Shown here piece after piece: positions 16,930 through 25,440 of a DNA stretch of 64,000 nt (position 1 is the stretch's first letter; each line of letters begins with the position of its first letter). The translations under genes were made by a program, and so were the position numbers. The stretch covers positions 62,001-126,000 of the forward strand of contig CAVUUV010000005.1 of assembly GCA_963744905.1 (NCBI GenBank), written 5' to 3'. The stretch is from DATFFO01 sp963744905. GTDB taxonomy: Bacteria; Actinomycetota; Acidimicrobiia; Spongiisociales; ZC4RG35. The notes below the pieces were generated by a model. That model was not told where the DNA came from, did no database searches, and saw nothing but the letters and a program-made list of their open reading frames with translations.

Positions 16930-17573
16930 GCAACGACTACGAGGACAACCAGTACGAGCATCCGGGATACGGAGACGACGAGTATCGCGATCAGTACGCC
17001 GATCCCGAGAGCGGGGAGCCCCAGGAGAGCCATTACCACGTGACCTCCTCCCAGCAGGTGGTGGCCTCGGCCATCGACGAGCCCCGACCGCGGGCGTCGG
17101 TGGGAGAGCTGCAGGACATGGTGGACGACCTCATCGCCCACCTGCACGAGGCCAAGGCCATGCCCCTCTCCTCGAGCGTCCTGGTCGATCGGGAGCAGTT
17201 CCTGGTCATGCTGGAGAGGCTGCGTGCCGAGCTCCCCGACGAATTGAGGGCAGCCCGCTGGATGGTGAGGGAGCGGGAGGCGTTCATCGCCCGCACCAAC
17301 GAGAAGGCCCAGGACATCATCGACAAGGCCAAGGCCGAGTCCCAGCGGCTGGTGTCGGAATCGCACATCGTCGCCGAAGCAGTGGAGGAGGCCAACATCC
17401 TGGTGCGCCGGGCGGAGGGGGAGGCACGCCGGCTCCGGTTGGAGGCCGAAGACGACATCGAGCGGGGGCTGGAGAGGGTGGAGAACCTGCTCAGCGAGTT
17501 GCTCGGCAAGGTCCACTACTCACGGGACGAACTGCACCGTGCAAGGCCCAAGCCTCCCGAGGTGCCGTTGTGA
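16926..17573 (+). CDS. DivIVA-like coiled-coil protein (SepIVA/Rv2927c type)
   Basis: The 215-aa protein has an acidic, Tyr/Asp-rich N-terminus (1-50), a short helical region with 'VGELQDMVDDLIAHLHEA', then a long charged coiled coil (about 100-200; 'FIARTNEKAQDIIDKAKAES'). This matches the DivIVA/ATP-synthase-B-like pattern of the septal protein SepIVA. The position just before DUF177 and near rnc is the same as Rv2927c in mycobacteria. A role in growth or septation is inferred from synteny. Coupled by ATGA to coaD and by GTGA to DUF177. Confidence 0.75.
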   Translation: MSNDYEDNQYEHPGYGDDEYRDQYADPESGEPQESHYHVTSSQQVVASAIDEPRPRASVGELQDMVDDLIAHLHEAKAMPLSSSVLVDREQFLVMLERLRAELPDELRAARWMVREREAFIARTNEKAQDIIDKAKAESQRLVSESHIVAEAVEEANILVRRAEGEARRLRLEAEDDIERGLERVENLLSELLGKVHYSRDELHRARPKPPEVPL

Positions 17574-18088
17574 ACGGGCTCCGCTTCGATGTCGCCCAGT
17601 TGGTGGGAAAGCCGGGGGAGAGACGCCACGTCGAGGGGAAGCTGGATCTCGACCTGTCGGTGGGATCCTCCTCCGTCGCCGGCCCGGTGACGGTGGCAGG
17701 GGAGGTGGACGGAATCGCCGATGGGGTCATGGTCAAACTGGAAATCAGGGCCCCGGTGCATCTGGTGTGTACCCGCTGCCTGGCAGAGTGGGACGAGGAT
17801 CTGGAGATCTCTGCAGTCCAGGTCTTCGAGCCGGAGCCGGACGAAGACGGATATGCCCTGGAGCGCGACGACTTCATCGACCTCTCCGGCCCAGTCCGCG
17901 ACGAAGTCGCTTTGGCGATCCCGATCCGCCCACTGTGCCGGCCGGACTGTCTGGGACTTTGCCCCACGTGTGGGACCGACTTGAATAGGGAGCCCTGCGG
18001 GGGTCATGAGGAGCCGTCTCGTTCGCCCTTTGCCGCCCTGCAGGGTCTTTTCGACACAGACTCCGATAGAACCTATTCCGATCATTGA
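17570..18088 (+). CDS. DUF177 (YceD) protein
   Basis: A 172-aa protein with 'VHLVCTRCLAEWDEDLEI' and C-terminal 'CRPDCLGLCPTCGTDLN', the two Cys-containing motifs of the YceD/DUF177 family. The family is nearly always encoded before rpmF and plsX, as here, and is linked to rRNA accumulation. GTG start overlaps the previous stop. Confidence 0.9.
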   Translation: MNGLRFDVAQLVGKPGERRHVEGKLDLDLSVGSSSVAGPVTVAGEVDGIADGVMVKLEIRAPVHLVCTRCLAEWDEDLEISAVQVFEPEPDEDGYALERDDFIDLSGPVRDEVALAIPIRPLCRPDCLGLCPTCGTDLNREPCGGHEEPSRSPFAALQGLFDTDSDRTYSDH

Positions 18089-18104
18089 TGGAGGAGTGCC
18101 CGTC

Positions 18105-18281
18105 ATGGCGGTGCCCAAGAAGAAGATGTCGCGTAGCCGCACCCGACAGCGCAAGGCGGCCTGGAAGGTCAGTCGGCCCAGCATGTCGACCTGTCCTCAA
18201 TGCAAGTCGCCCAAGCTGCCTCACCGAGCCTGTCCCAATTGCGGCCAGTACAAGGGACGCGAGGTCGTCGAGGTCGACTGA
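18105..18281 (+). CDS. rpmF: 50S ribosomal protein L32
   Basis: 58 aa beginning 'MAVPKKKMSRSRTRQRKAAWK', with a zinc-binding set C-P-Q-C ... C-P-N-C. Normal length and position between DUF177 and plsX. Confidence 0.96.
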   Translation: MAVPKKKMSRSRTRQRKAAWKVSRPSMSTCPQCKSPKLPHRACPNCGQYKGREVVEVD

Positions 18282-18293
18282 GAGCCGGGAACC

Positions 18294-19265
18294 TTGCCGC
18301 TGATCGCACTCGATGCCATGGGGGGCGACAATGCCCCCGAAGCGATGGTGATGGGTGCCATCGCAGCGGCCGAACAGGAGGTTGACGTCGTTCTGGTGGG
18401 TGATGAGGCGATCCTCGCACCCCTCCTCGACCGTCACGGGTCGGGCCTGTCCGTCGTCCACGCACCCGATACCATCGCCATGGGAGACGATCCCGCCCGG
18501 GCCTTGCGGGAGAAGCCCGAGGCTTCGGTTTCGGTAGCGGCCAAGATGGTTCGATCCGGCCAGGCGGCGGGGTTCGTATCGGCCGGATCGACCGGAGCGG
18601 CGCTGGCGGCGGCAGCAATCCTGGTAGGCCGGGCCCCCGGGGTCAGGCGTCCCTCCATCGCCAGCATATGGCCCACCTCACCCACCCCCACGGTGGTCCT
18701 GGATTCCGGCGCCAATCCCGATGTGAAGCCGTCCCACCTCATGCAGTTCGCCTTGATGGGAACCGTTGCGGCCGAGGTCTTCCTCGGCCTCTCCCATCCC
18801 CGGGTCGGCTTGCTGTCGATCGGTGAGGAGAAGGGGAAGGGGCGTGATCTCGAGCGGGCCGCATATGGCCTGCTGGCCGAGTCCGGCCTCAACTTCATCG
18901 GCAACGTCGAGGGCCGCGATGTCGGTACCGACCGGGCCGATGTGATCGTCACCGACGGATTCACCGGCAACGTGTTCCTCAAAGCGGTCGAGGGTACTGC
19001 CCGCATGATCGCCACCCTCACCGCCGAGGAGGTATCACATCTCGACGCCTCCACCCAGGAAGCGGTGATCCCCGTGCTGGCCGGGTTGCGCCGGCGCCTG
19101 GACCCCGAAACCTACGGAGGCGGCCATCTGCTGGGGGCGGCCGGGGTGGTCGTCATCGCCCACGGCTCGTCGACGGCCCTCTCCATCGCTAACGCTCTCC
19201 GCATGGCCGGAGACGGGGCCGAACGAGACCTGGTGGGGAGGGTCACCGCCCGGATCGGTGCGTGA
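18294..19265 (+). CDS. plsX: phosphate acyltransferase PlsX
   Basis: A 323-aa enzyme making acyl-phosphate from acyl-ACP for phospholipid synthesis. 'LIALDAMGGDNAPEAMVMGA' at the N-terminus, 'SAGSTGAALAAA', 'VLDSGANPDVKP' and 'DVIVTDGFTGNVFLK' are PlsX signatures. TTG start at 18294 behind GGGAACC gives the correct N-terminus. It overlaps the possible GTG start of rnc. Confidence 0.94.
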   Translation: MPLIALDAMGGDNAPEAMVMGAIAAAEQEVDVVLVGDEAILAPLLDRHGSGLSVVHAPDTIAMGDDPARALREKPEASVSVAAKMVRSGQAAGFVSAGSTGAALAAAAILVGRAPGVRRPSIASIWPTSPTPTVVLDSGANPDVKPSHLMQFALMGTVAAEVFLGLSHPRVGLLSIGEEKGKGRDLERAAYGLLAESGLNFIGNVEGRDVGTDRADVIVTDGFTGNVFLKAVEGTARMIATLTAEEVSHLDASTQEAVIPVLAGLRRRLDPETYGGGHLLGAAGVVVIAHGSSTALSIANALRMAGDGAERDLVGRVTARIGA

Positions 19266-19266
19266 G

Positions 19267-19942
19267 ATGAGCCATCCAGAGCTGGAGTCGCGCCTCGGGC
19301 ACCGCTTTGCCGATCCTTCCATCCTCGAACAGGCGCTGACGCACAGCTCGTATGCGTCCGAGCATCCCGGAGTCGGGTTCAACGAGCGCTTTGAGTTCCT
19401 GGGTGACGCCGTGCTGCAGTTGGTCATAACGGAGTTCCTGTTCAGTAGCTATCCGGAACTCCCGGAAGGCAAGATGGCCAAGATCAGGGCAGCTTCGGTG
19501 AGCGGGGAGGAATTGACCGACGTGGCCCGTCAGCTCGACCTGGGCCCTGGCCTCCGCCTCGGCAAGGGCGAAGAGGCCTCGGGAGGGAGGGATAAGGACT
19601 CGATCCTGGCCGACGCCATGGAGGCGGTCCTGGCGGCCGATCCACCTCGATGCCGGTTTTCCCGTCGCCCGTCGAGTGATCCTCGCCCTGTGGGCAGATC
19701 GGGTTCGCGCCAGGGCCGTTTCGCCGGGCCGGCGAGATTTCAAGACCAGGCTCCAGGAGATACTGGCCGCCAGCGGACGCAGGCCGGAATACGTGATGGA
19801 GGGATCGGGACCGGATCACGCCCGGGTCTTCACAGCCGTGGTGATGATCGACGGGTCCGAAATGGGAAGAGGAACCGGCCGCTCGAAGAAGCACGCCCAG
19901 CAGGAAGCTGCCCGCCATGCCCTGGAGCACATGATCGGTTGA
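19267..19942 (+). CDS. rnc: ribonuclease III (frameshifted)
   Basis: RNase III domain with 'LEQALTHSSYASEHPG' and the catalytic 'NERFEFLGDAVLQLV', a second acidic motif 'DSILADAMEAVLAA', then a C-terminal dsRNA-binding domain 'DFKTRLQEILAASGRRPEY ... GRSKKHAQQEAARHALEH'. The frame shifts by one base near 19640-19645: dropping one G from GCGGCCGATCC restores 'EAVLAAIHLDAGFPVARRVILALW'. Possible starts are ATG 19267 or the in-frame GTG 19258. rnc is normally intact, so a sequence error is likelier than decay. Confidence 0.85.
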
Positions 19943-19967
19943 ACTGGTCCAGGGGTCGGCCAGGGCC

Positions 19968-20697
19968 TCAACGGCGGGACTGCTTTTCGGCCAAGAGTTG
20001 GACCAGGAAGGCTTCGTCCCCGAGTCGCTCCCCACCGTTGACCATGGGGCGAAACCGCCCTGCCAGATCGCCGGCCAACCTGGTCCGCGCCTCCGGGGTC
20101 AACTCCCGGCGCCGGGCGGCGAAGCGTCGGATCACGGCCATCTCCTCCTCGCTCAGCAACGACACGTCCCAGCCCTCGATCTCGGCGGCCGGAGCGGGGC
20201 GTCGCGACCGGGGCGAAAGTGCGGTCGCGGATCACGACCGTGCCGGCGGCCAGGTCCCCGATCCGCTGGTTCCGGGGCGAGACCAGAACCGAGATGGCGC
20301 CGATTGCGTAGGCAACGGGCAGGAAGTCGATCAGCCGCAGCAGCGTCCGCAGGGTGACGGCTCCCAGGCTGAGCGGGGTTCCGTCGACGGAGGCCACCCT
20401 CAGCCCGAAGGCGGCCTTGCCGGGGGTCCGTCCCCCGTTGAGGGCCTCGAAGACGATGTAGTAGCCCAGAACGATGGCCGTCACCACCAGGGTTCCGATG
20501 CCAAACAGGAAGACCCCCAGGTCGCCCGAAAGACGGGAACCGGCCAGGGTGAGAGCGAGCGATGCCACCAGCAGCAGGGCGCCCTGAATGGCCAGATCGA
20601 TGGCGGCCGCACCCAGCCGGGAACCGAGTCCCGCTAGCGTCACCTCGATCGACACCCCTTCGGGCGTGTCGATGGTGAGACGATCGTCGAGGTGCAC
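19968..20697 (-). CDS. RDD family membrane protein (frameshifted)
   Basis: The N-terminal 160 residues form the RDD domain ('GLGSRLGAAAIDLAIQG', 'GGRTPGKAAFGLRV', 'LLRLIDFLPVAYAIG', 'RNQRIGDLAAGTVV'), with about three membrane helices. A soluble tail follows ('SLLSEEEMAVIRRFAARRRELTPEARTRLA'). The frame breaks near 20200 in a C run (ACGCCCCGC); removing one C joins 'TPRPAPAAEIEGWDV' to the tail. The GTG start at 20697 overlaps the divergent SpoIIM-like start. RDD/SpoIIM neighbours recur in actinobacteria. Confidence 0.8.
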
Positions 20698-21720
20698 GTG
20701 GACACGCTACGTTCGTTCGAGGAGGATCGCCAGCCTCGATGGGCCGAGCTGGAGCAGCTGCTGGACGCGGCCGGCCGGCGCCCCGAGCGCCTCGGTGGAC
20801 CAGTGGTGCGCCGCCTGGCGTCTCTCTACCGGGCCGCCGCCGCCGACCTGGTCGCCGCCCGACGTCGCTTTCCCGACGACCCCATGGTGGACCGCCTGGA
20901 GCGGCTCGTTCGCAGAGGCCAGGGCGTCATCTACGAGCGCTCGAGCCGGCGTGGCAACCTGATCGACTTCTTCGCCGATCGCTATTGGGCGCTGCTGTGG
21001 GAGCGCCGGCGCGCTCTGGCTCTGGCGGCGCTGGTGGTGGCGGTTCCGGCCCTGCTCATGATCCTCTGGGCAGTGACATCTCCCGACACGGTGCAGTCGG
21101 TCGTCCCTCCTCAATTCCTGTGGGTAACCGACTCCTCATCCACGGACCAGGGCCTGGGCGCGGTGGGCCTGGCCGGCTTCTCGACCTACGTGTTCACCAA
21201 CAACATCAGGGTGACGCTGACCGCATTCATCGCCGGTATCACCTGGGGGGTGGGGACGGCGATGTTGGTCGGATACAACGGAGTGCTGCTGGGGGCGATC
21301 ACCGGGCTGGCGGCCCGGGCGGGGAACCTGCGTCTGCTGGGGGAGGCAACCCTGGCCCACGGCGTGCTGGAGATGTCATGCATCGTGGTGGCAGGAGCGG
21401 CCGGTTTCAGCCTGGGACGGGCCATGCTGCGGCCCGGGGCTCGAACCCGGGTCGAATCCCTGACCGCAGAGGCCCGTCCTGCCCTGCTCATCGCCGCCGG
21501 CACCGCTCCCTGGCTGGTCCTGGCCGGCCTGGTGGAGGGCTATGCCAGCCGGGTCGGTCTGTCGCTGTGGGCAACGGCGGCCATCGGGCTCCCCCTCGGC
21601 ACCGTGTTCTGGGCGCTCTTGTTCTGGCGAGGGCGGCCTGGTCGGCTCACCGCCCCGTCTAGAGTGGCTCAGAGGCAGGAAGGTAAGTCCCTTTCTTTTA
21701 GGCCCAAAGTCCCTAGATGA
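20692..21720 (+). CDS. SpoIIM/DUF95 family membrane protein
   Basis: The 342-aa protein has a helical cytoplasmic N-terminus (1-110), then about five membrane segments from residue 113. 'NNIRVTLTAFIAGITWGVGTAMLVGYNG' is typical of the stage II sporulation protein M family. These occur in non-sporulating actinobacteria next to RDD, MoxR and DUF58 genes (the latter are at 26.9-29.1 kb here). GTG at 20692 or 20698 can start it. Its C-terminal codons contain the direct repeats at 21685-21714. Confidence 0.82.
   Translation: MHVDTLRSFEEDRQPRWAELEQLLDAAGRRPERLGGPVVRRLASLYRAAAADLVAARRRFPDDPMVDRLERLVRRGQGVIYERSSRRGNLIDFFADRYWALLWERRRALALAALVVAVPALLMILWAVTSPDTVQSVVPPQFLWVTDSSSTDQGLGAVGLAGFSTYVFTNNIRVTLTAFIAGITWGVGTAMLVGYNGVLLGAITGLAARAGNLRLLGEATLAHGVLEMSCIVVAGAAGFSLGRAMLRPGARTRVESLTAEARPALLIAAGTAPWLVLAGLVEGYASRVGLSLWATAAIGLPLGTVFWALLFWRGRPGRLTAPSRVAQRQEGKSLSFRPKVPR
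21685..21714. promoter_or_regulatory. AAGTCCCT direct repeats, DosR-like
   Basis: AAGTCCCT occurs at 21685-21692 and 21707-21714, 22 bp apart. The second reads GGGACTTTGGGCC on the other strand, resembling a half-conserved DosR (dormancy regulator) box. It lies about 70 bp upstream of the lipoprotein and bc1 operon, but inside the end of the SpoIIM-like gene. Confidence 0.3.
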
Positions 21721-21782
21721 TGACATTGGGGGCAAGCCAGACTTGGGATACACAGGAACGCAAAACGAGAGTAGGGATCGGC

Positions 21783-22343
21783 ATGAGACTCAGTAGCGGC
21801 TTTCGGCGATGGATAACGGTGCTCACGGCTGTTTTGACGCTGGGATTGTTGCTTGCGGGATGCAGCGGTCGAGAAGAACAGACCGAGACCACGGCGGCTT
21901 CCCAGGTCAAGGCGGACCTGACGGTCCAGGCCGACACGGTCCAGGGCTCTGCCAATATCCCCGAGGATCAGCGGGCCACCGCGGTCTGTGTGTTGAACAG
22001 TCGCTACCCACGCAACGGCGAGGTCGTGTTTCGGACCCGGGTCACCGACCCGGTTACGGGTGAAGAACTCGACGATCAGGCTCTGTCGAGCGTGCAGGTC
22101 AAGCTGGGTGACGGCACCGTCCTGGACATGAAATACGGTGGTCATCCGCACGACAATCCGGTCGACTTCTTCTGGGCAGCCGGTTGGGACATCCCGGCCG
22201 ACTATCCCACCGGCACCCTGAACTATGAGATCGTCGCCACCGACCAATCCGGTCGAACCGGAACGTTCTCGCCCTTCAACGTCCAGTCCTCCCTCCTGAC
22301 CATCACCGACCAGGTACTCGAGCCGATCGAACAGAGCGGCTGA
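21783..22343 (+). CDS. secreted lipoprotein, unknown family
   Basis: A 186-aa protein with a lipoprotein signal ('ITVLTAVLTLGLLLAGCSG', lipid-anchored Cys near 27) followed by a beta-rich domain ('GEVVFRTRVTDPVTGEEL', 'YGGHPHDNPVDFFWAAGWDIPADYPTG', with two His and three Trp/Phe). The pattern is like periplasmic immunoglobulin-type folds. It overlaps the next lipoprotein by one base (TGATG), so both appear to be co-expressed with the bc1 complex. Confidence 0.75.
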   Translation: MRLSSGFRRWITVLTAVLTLGLLLAGCSGREEQTETTAASQVKADLTVQADTVQGSANIPEDQRATAVCVLNSRYPRNGEVVFRTRVTDPVTGEELDDQALSSVQVKLGDGTVLDMKYGGHPHDNPVDFFWAAGWDIPADYPTGTLNYEIVATDQSGRTGTFSPFNVQSSLLTITDQVLEPIEQSG

Positions 22344-23839
22344 TGCTGCGGCTCCGTTCCCGGTCGCCGGTGCTCTTGCTGGCCGGTGTCTTGGCTGTCG
22401 CCCTGACGGCGTGCGCAGAGGCCGCCCAAACGGGCGGGGCCGGGGCAGCCGGTGCCGCCGCCGCCTCCGATACCACCCAGGCGGTCGACATCACCGGGAC
22501 CATCTCGCTCGAGCCGGCCAGTGGCCCCGAAGGAACACAGGTGCGAGTAACGGGACAGGGGCTCCCGGCATCCCAGGAACTGGAATTGCACTGGAGCACG
22601 GCCTCGGGCCGGTGGCTACTCGAGGGGAAGCGGAACGAGGAGTACCACGGCCGCGAGTACACGGTCGGATCCACCACCTTGTCCACGGTCACGACCGACG
22701 CCGACGGCGGGCTCGAGACGACATTCGAGGTTCCGTCGGGGTACGGATTCGCACACGACGTGACGCTGGTCGATTCCTCGGGGGTAGTGAAGAACAAGGC
22801 CCTGTTCGACGTCGAGCCTCAAGTGACCATCACTCCCACCGAGGGGCCGGTAGGCACCCCGATCACGATCGAGGTCCGGGGTATGGGTTTCCAGACCCTG
22901 GAGAACGCCAGAACGCTCATATATGACAGCAGTTACGTCGGATTCCTCTCCGCCGTGACCACCAAGGGCTACGCCAAGGCTGTGATACCCGCCGTCGGGG
23001 CGCCCGGGCCTCACAAGATCAGGGTGTTGCGGGGTGCCTACACGTTCCCTTACCTGAACCCCCAGCAGTCGCCCCGACCGGATATCCCCGAATTCGAGGA
23101 GACATTCACGGTGACGGCCGGTGAAGCCGTGTCGGTACCGCCCATCGACGAACAGAATCCGAAAGCGGTGGAGCGAACCGACGACGGTGCCGCCGGAGAT
23201 GGCCCGGTGCTGACGACGGATCTATCCTCGGGGCCCGTGGAGACCTCCGTCGAGTTGATCGGGCAGGGATTCGACCCGGGTGCCAGCGTGGACCTGGTGT
23301 GGTACCGCGTGGTGGGCAACAGGGTGAGTGGACAGGGCTGGGACGAGCAGAGTCTTCCACTGACTCAGACAACTGTCTCGGGAGATGGGTCCTTCTCGGC
23401 GCCGGTCGAAGTTCCCCACGATGTGGGGGGCGCACACCGGATCGAGGCGGTGGTGAATGGGGACGCTGTCTCTACCACCGAATTCTCCATCACCCCGGCC
23501 GCCGACCCGCTCACGCCAGAATCGGGCCCGTGGGGCACCGAGATGAAGATCAACCTCACCGGCGTGGGGTGGACCGAAACCGCCAACATCTACACGGTCG
23601 TCTACGACAACTCGTATATCGGATACTCCTGTGGCTTCAACAGCCAGGGGGACGTCGAGATCACGCTGCCTGCCACGGGGGAACCAGGCTGGCATTATGT
23701 GGATCTCTATCCGGCCATCTACAAAGGGGATGAGACCCCCGGCCAACAGCACTTCAGGATTCCCCAGCTGACCTACGCACAGGACCATCCGGGGGAGGAT
23801 CTCCCCGCCTTCCATTTCGCTTTCCACCTCGATGGCTGA
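22343..23839 (+). CDS. lipoprotein with four IPT/TIG-like modules
   Basis: A 498-aa protein with lipobox 'LTACA' (Cys near 24). Four modules open with related motifs: 'ASGPEGTQVRVTGQGL' (about 54), 'TEGPVGTPITIEVRGMGF' (about 166), 'SSGPVETSVELIGQGF' (about 295) and 'ESGPWGTEMKINLTGVGW' (about 393). Modules 2 and 4 share a further stretch ('LIYDSSYVGFLSA' / 'VVYDNSYIGYSCG'), so the protein looks like an A-B-A'-B' duplication. It is exported and anchored, and precedes the cytochrome c gene with overlapping ends. Function unknown; association with the respiratory complex is inferred from position. Confidence 0.75.
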   Translation: MLRLRSRSPVLLLAGVLAVALTACAEAAQTGGAGAAGAAAASDTTQAVDITGTISLEPASGPEGTQVRVTGQGLPASQELELHWSTASGRWLLEGKRNEEYHGREYTVGSTTLSTVTTDADGGLETTFEVPSGYGFAHDVTLVDSSGVVKNKALFDVEPQVTITPTEGPVGTPITIEVRGMGFQTLENARTLIYDSSYVGFLSAVTTKGYAKAVIPAVGAPGPHKIRVLRGAYTFPYLNPQQSPRPDIPEFEETFTVTAGEAVSVPPIDEQNPKAVERTDDGAAGDGPVLTTDLSSGPVETSVELIGQGFDPGASVDLVWYRVVGNRVSGQGWDEQSLPLTQTTVSGDGSFSAPVEVPHDVGGAHRIEAVVNGDAVSTTEFSITPAADPLTPESGPWGTEMKINLTGVGWTETANIYTVVYDNSYIGYSCGFNSQGDVEITLPATGEPGWHYVDLYPAIYKGDETPGQQHFRIPQLTYAQDHPGEDLPAFHFAFHLDG

Positions 23840-24587
23840 CGGACCCATGAGGGCGAGAAGTCGGGATCCACGCCTCTGGAGGAGGGCAGGGTGTGTTGCG
23901 GTGTTCTTCGCCCTTGCAGTTCCCCTGGGGGTCGTGTCGGTCACCCGCCCCGCCCGCGCAGCTGTGCAGTCGGATTCGACTTCCGAGGGAGGGTCGATCT
24001 TCGCGGGTGAGTGCGCCGGCTGTCACGGTGCCCAGGGTGAGGGTGCCCTGGAAGGTCCCAGTCTCCGTTCGGTCCTCGACGACCAGGCGGCGTTGGCGGG
24101 GGTGGCCGAGATCGTGCGTGAAGGCTACGGGGAGATGGACTCGTTCAAGAACGAGTTGACCGAGGACCAGATCAAGGCGGTGGCGAACTACGTCGTGTCT
24201 ACCTTCGGCACCAGCGGAGACGTGCCCGAAGGGGGAGTGCTGTTTCGTCTCAATTGCGCCGGGTGTCATGGCGCTTCGGCTCGGGGCGGGGCGCTGATCT
24301 ACAGCGAGGACAACGCTCCCAGCCTGCTCGATGTGGCCACGCCCGAGATCTCGGCGGCAGTTCGAAGCGGTCCGTCCACCATGCCCGCCTACAACGAGGG
24401 TGCCCTGACCGACGCCCAGGTGGCGTCGATCTCGGCCTACGTGGCCAGTATTCAGGCTCCGCCTCAGCCGGGAGGATACGAGATGACATACCACGGCCCG
24501 GTCAGTGAGGGCCTCATAGCCATAGTCGGAGGACTGGGCGCGGCGATCCTGGTCGCCCTGTGGATGGAGAGGGGTGGACGTGGCTGA
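23832..24587 (+). CDS. qcrC: diheme cytochrome c subunit (QcrC)
   Basis: A 251-aa protein with an N-terminal export signal, two c-type heme sites (CAGCH at 61-65 and 142-146) with distal Met candidates, and a C-terminal membrane anchor (about 224-244). It is the diheme cytochrome c of actinobacterial bc1-aa3 supercomplexes, passing electrons from the Rieske protein to the oxidase. It may start at ATG 23832, overlapping the lipoprotein stop, or ATG 23847. It overlaps qcrA. Confidence 0.92.
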   Translation: MADGPMRARSRDPRLWRRAGCVAVFFALAVPLGVVSVTRPARAAVQSDSTSEGGSIFAGECAGCHGAQGEGALEGPSLRSVLDDQAALAGVAEIVREGYGEMDSFKNELTEDQIKAVANYVVSTFGTSGDVPEGGVLFRLNCAGCHGASARGGALIYSEDNAPSLLDVATPEISAAVRSGPSTMPAYNEGALTDAQVASISAYVASIQAPPQPGGYEMTYHGPVSEGLIAIVGGLGAAILVALWMERGGRG

Positions 24588-25440
24588 AGCTCCAGAGAGG
24601 CCCGGTCGGGGGCGGTTCGTGATCGGACCGGAGCTCTTCTTGATCATCGGCACTGTGGCCACAGTCGGAGCAGTGGTTGCGTTTTGGGCCGGCAGCAATA
24701 CCCAGTTGTTCGGAGGCCTGGTCGCCCTGGCGCTGGTTGCGACCGGGGTAGGCCTGATCTGGTGGGCGCGGCGGGGGATGCCGGATGAAGTAGCTACCGA
24801 GGAGAGGGAGGTCCTCGAGGCGTCCGACGAAGAGCGAGCCGAGGTGATGGCCGAGATCCATCATGGACAGACATCGGTGACGCGCCGGCGCCTCCTCACG
24901 GTGTCCTTTCTGGCCTTTGCCGGCGGGATAGGAGCCACGGTGGTGTCGATGCTGCGCTCGTTCGGCCCCAATCCCAATCCGATCCTGGCCAAGACCGCCT
25001 GGACCAAGGGATCGAAGCTGATCCGGGCCGACGGGACCCCGATCGGCGCCGAAGACCTTCGCATCGACGGGGTCCTCACGGTTTACCCGGAGGGTCATGC
25101 CGGCGATGCGCGGGCTCAGACTCTGCTGATCCGGGTCCGACCGAATCTGCTCGACCTACCCGAAAGTCGCCAGGCGTGGACCCCCAATGGACTGATCGCC
25201 TACTCCAAGATCTGCACTCATGCCGCCTGCCCGCTCGGGCTCTATCAGAAGGAACAGCATCTTCTCCTGTGTCCCTGCCATCAGTCGACCTTCGACGTGC
25301 TCCGGGGAGCCCTCCCCACGTCGGGCCCGGCTACGCGGGCGTTGCCGCAATTGCCGCTGGAAGTCGACCCGGACGGCTTCCTGGTGGCCGGGGGAGACTA
25401 CGACACGCCGGTCGGGCCCGGATACTGGAGCATGCCGTGA
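24574..25440 (+). CDS. qcrA: Rieske iron-sulfur subunit (QcrA)
   Basis: A 288-aa protein with three membrane segments (about 19-39, 46-65 and 110-130), as in actinobacterial QcrA. A twin-arginine-like 'TRRRLLT' precedes the third. The [2Fe-2S] ligands are in 'CTHAACPLG' (Cys214, His216) and 'CPCHQSTFD' (Cys233, His236). The GTG start at 24574 overlaps qcrC; GTG 24580 fits the GGAGAGG ribosome site better. The stop overlaps the qcrB start (GTGA). Confidence 0.94.
   Translation: MDVAEAPERPGRGRFVIGPELFLIIGTVATVGAVVAFWAGSNTQLFGGLVALALVATGVGLIWWARRGMPDEVATEEREVLEASDEERAEVMAEIHHGQTSVTRRRLLTVSFLAFAGGIGATVVSMLRSFGPNPNPILAKTAWTKGSKLIRADGTPIGAEDLRIDGVLTVYPEGHAGDARAQTLLIRVRPNLLDLPESRQAWTPNGLIAYSKICTHAACPLGLYQKEQHLLLCPCHQSTFDVLRGALPTSGPATRALPQLPLEVDPDGFLVAGGDYDTPVGPGYWSMP

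Noticed and set aside
21440..21465. tRNA T-arm-like sequence (GGTCGAATCCC)
   Set aside because: It lies inside a well-supported SpoIIM-like coding frame and has no acceptor stem or anticodon arm around it.
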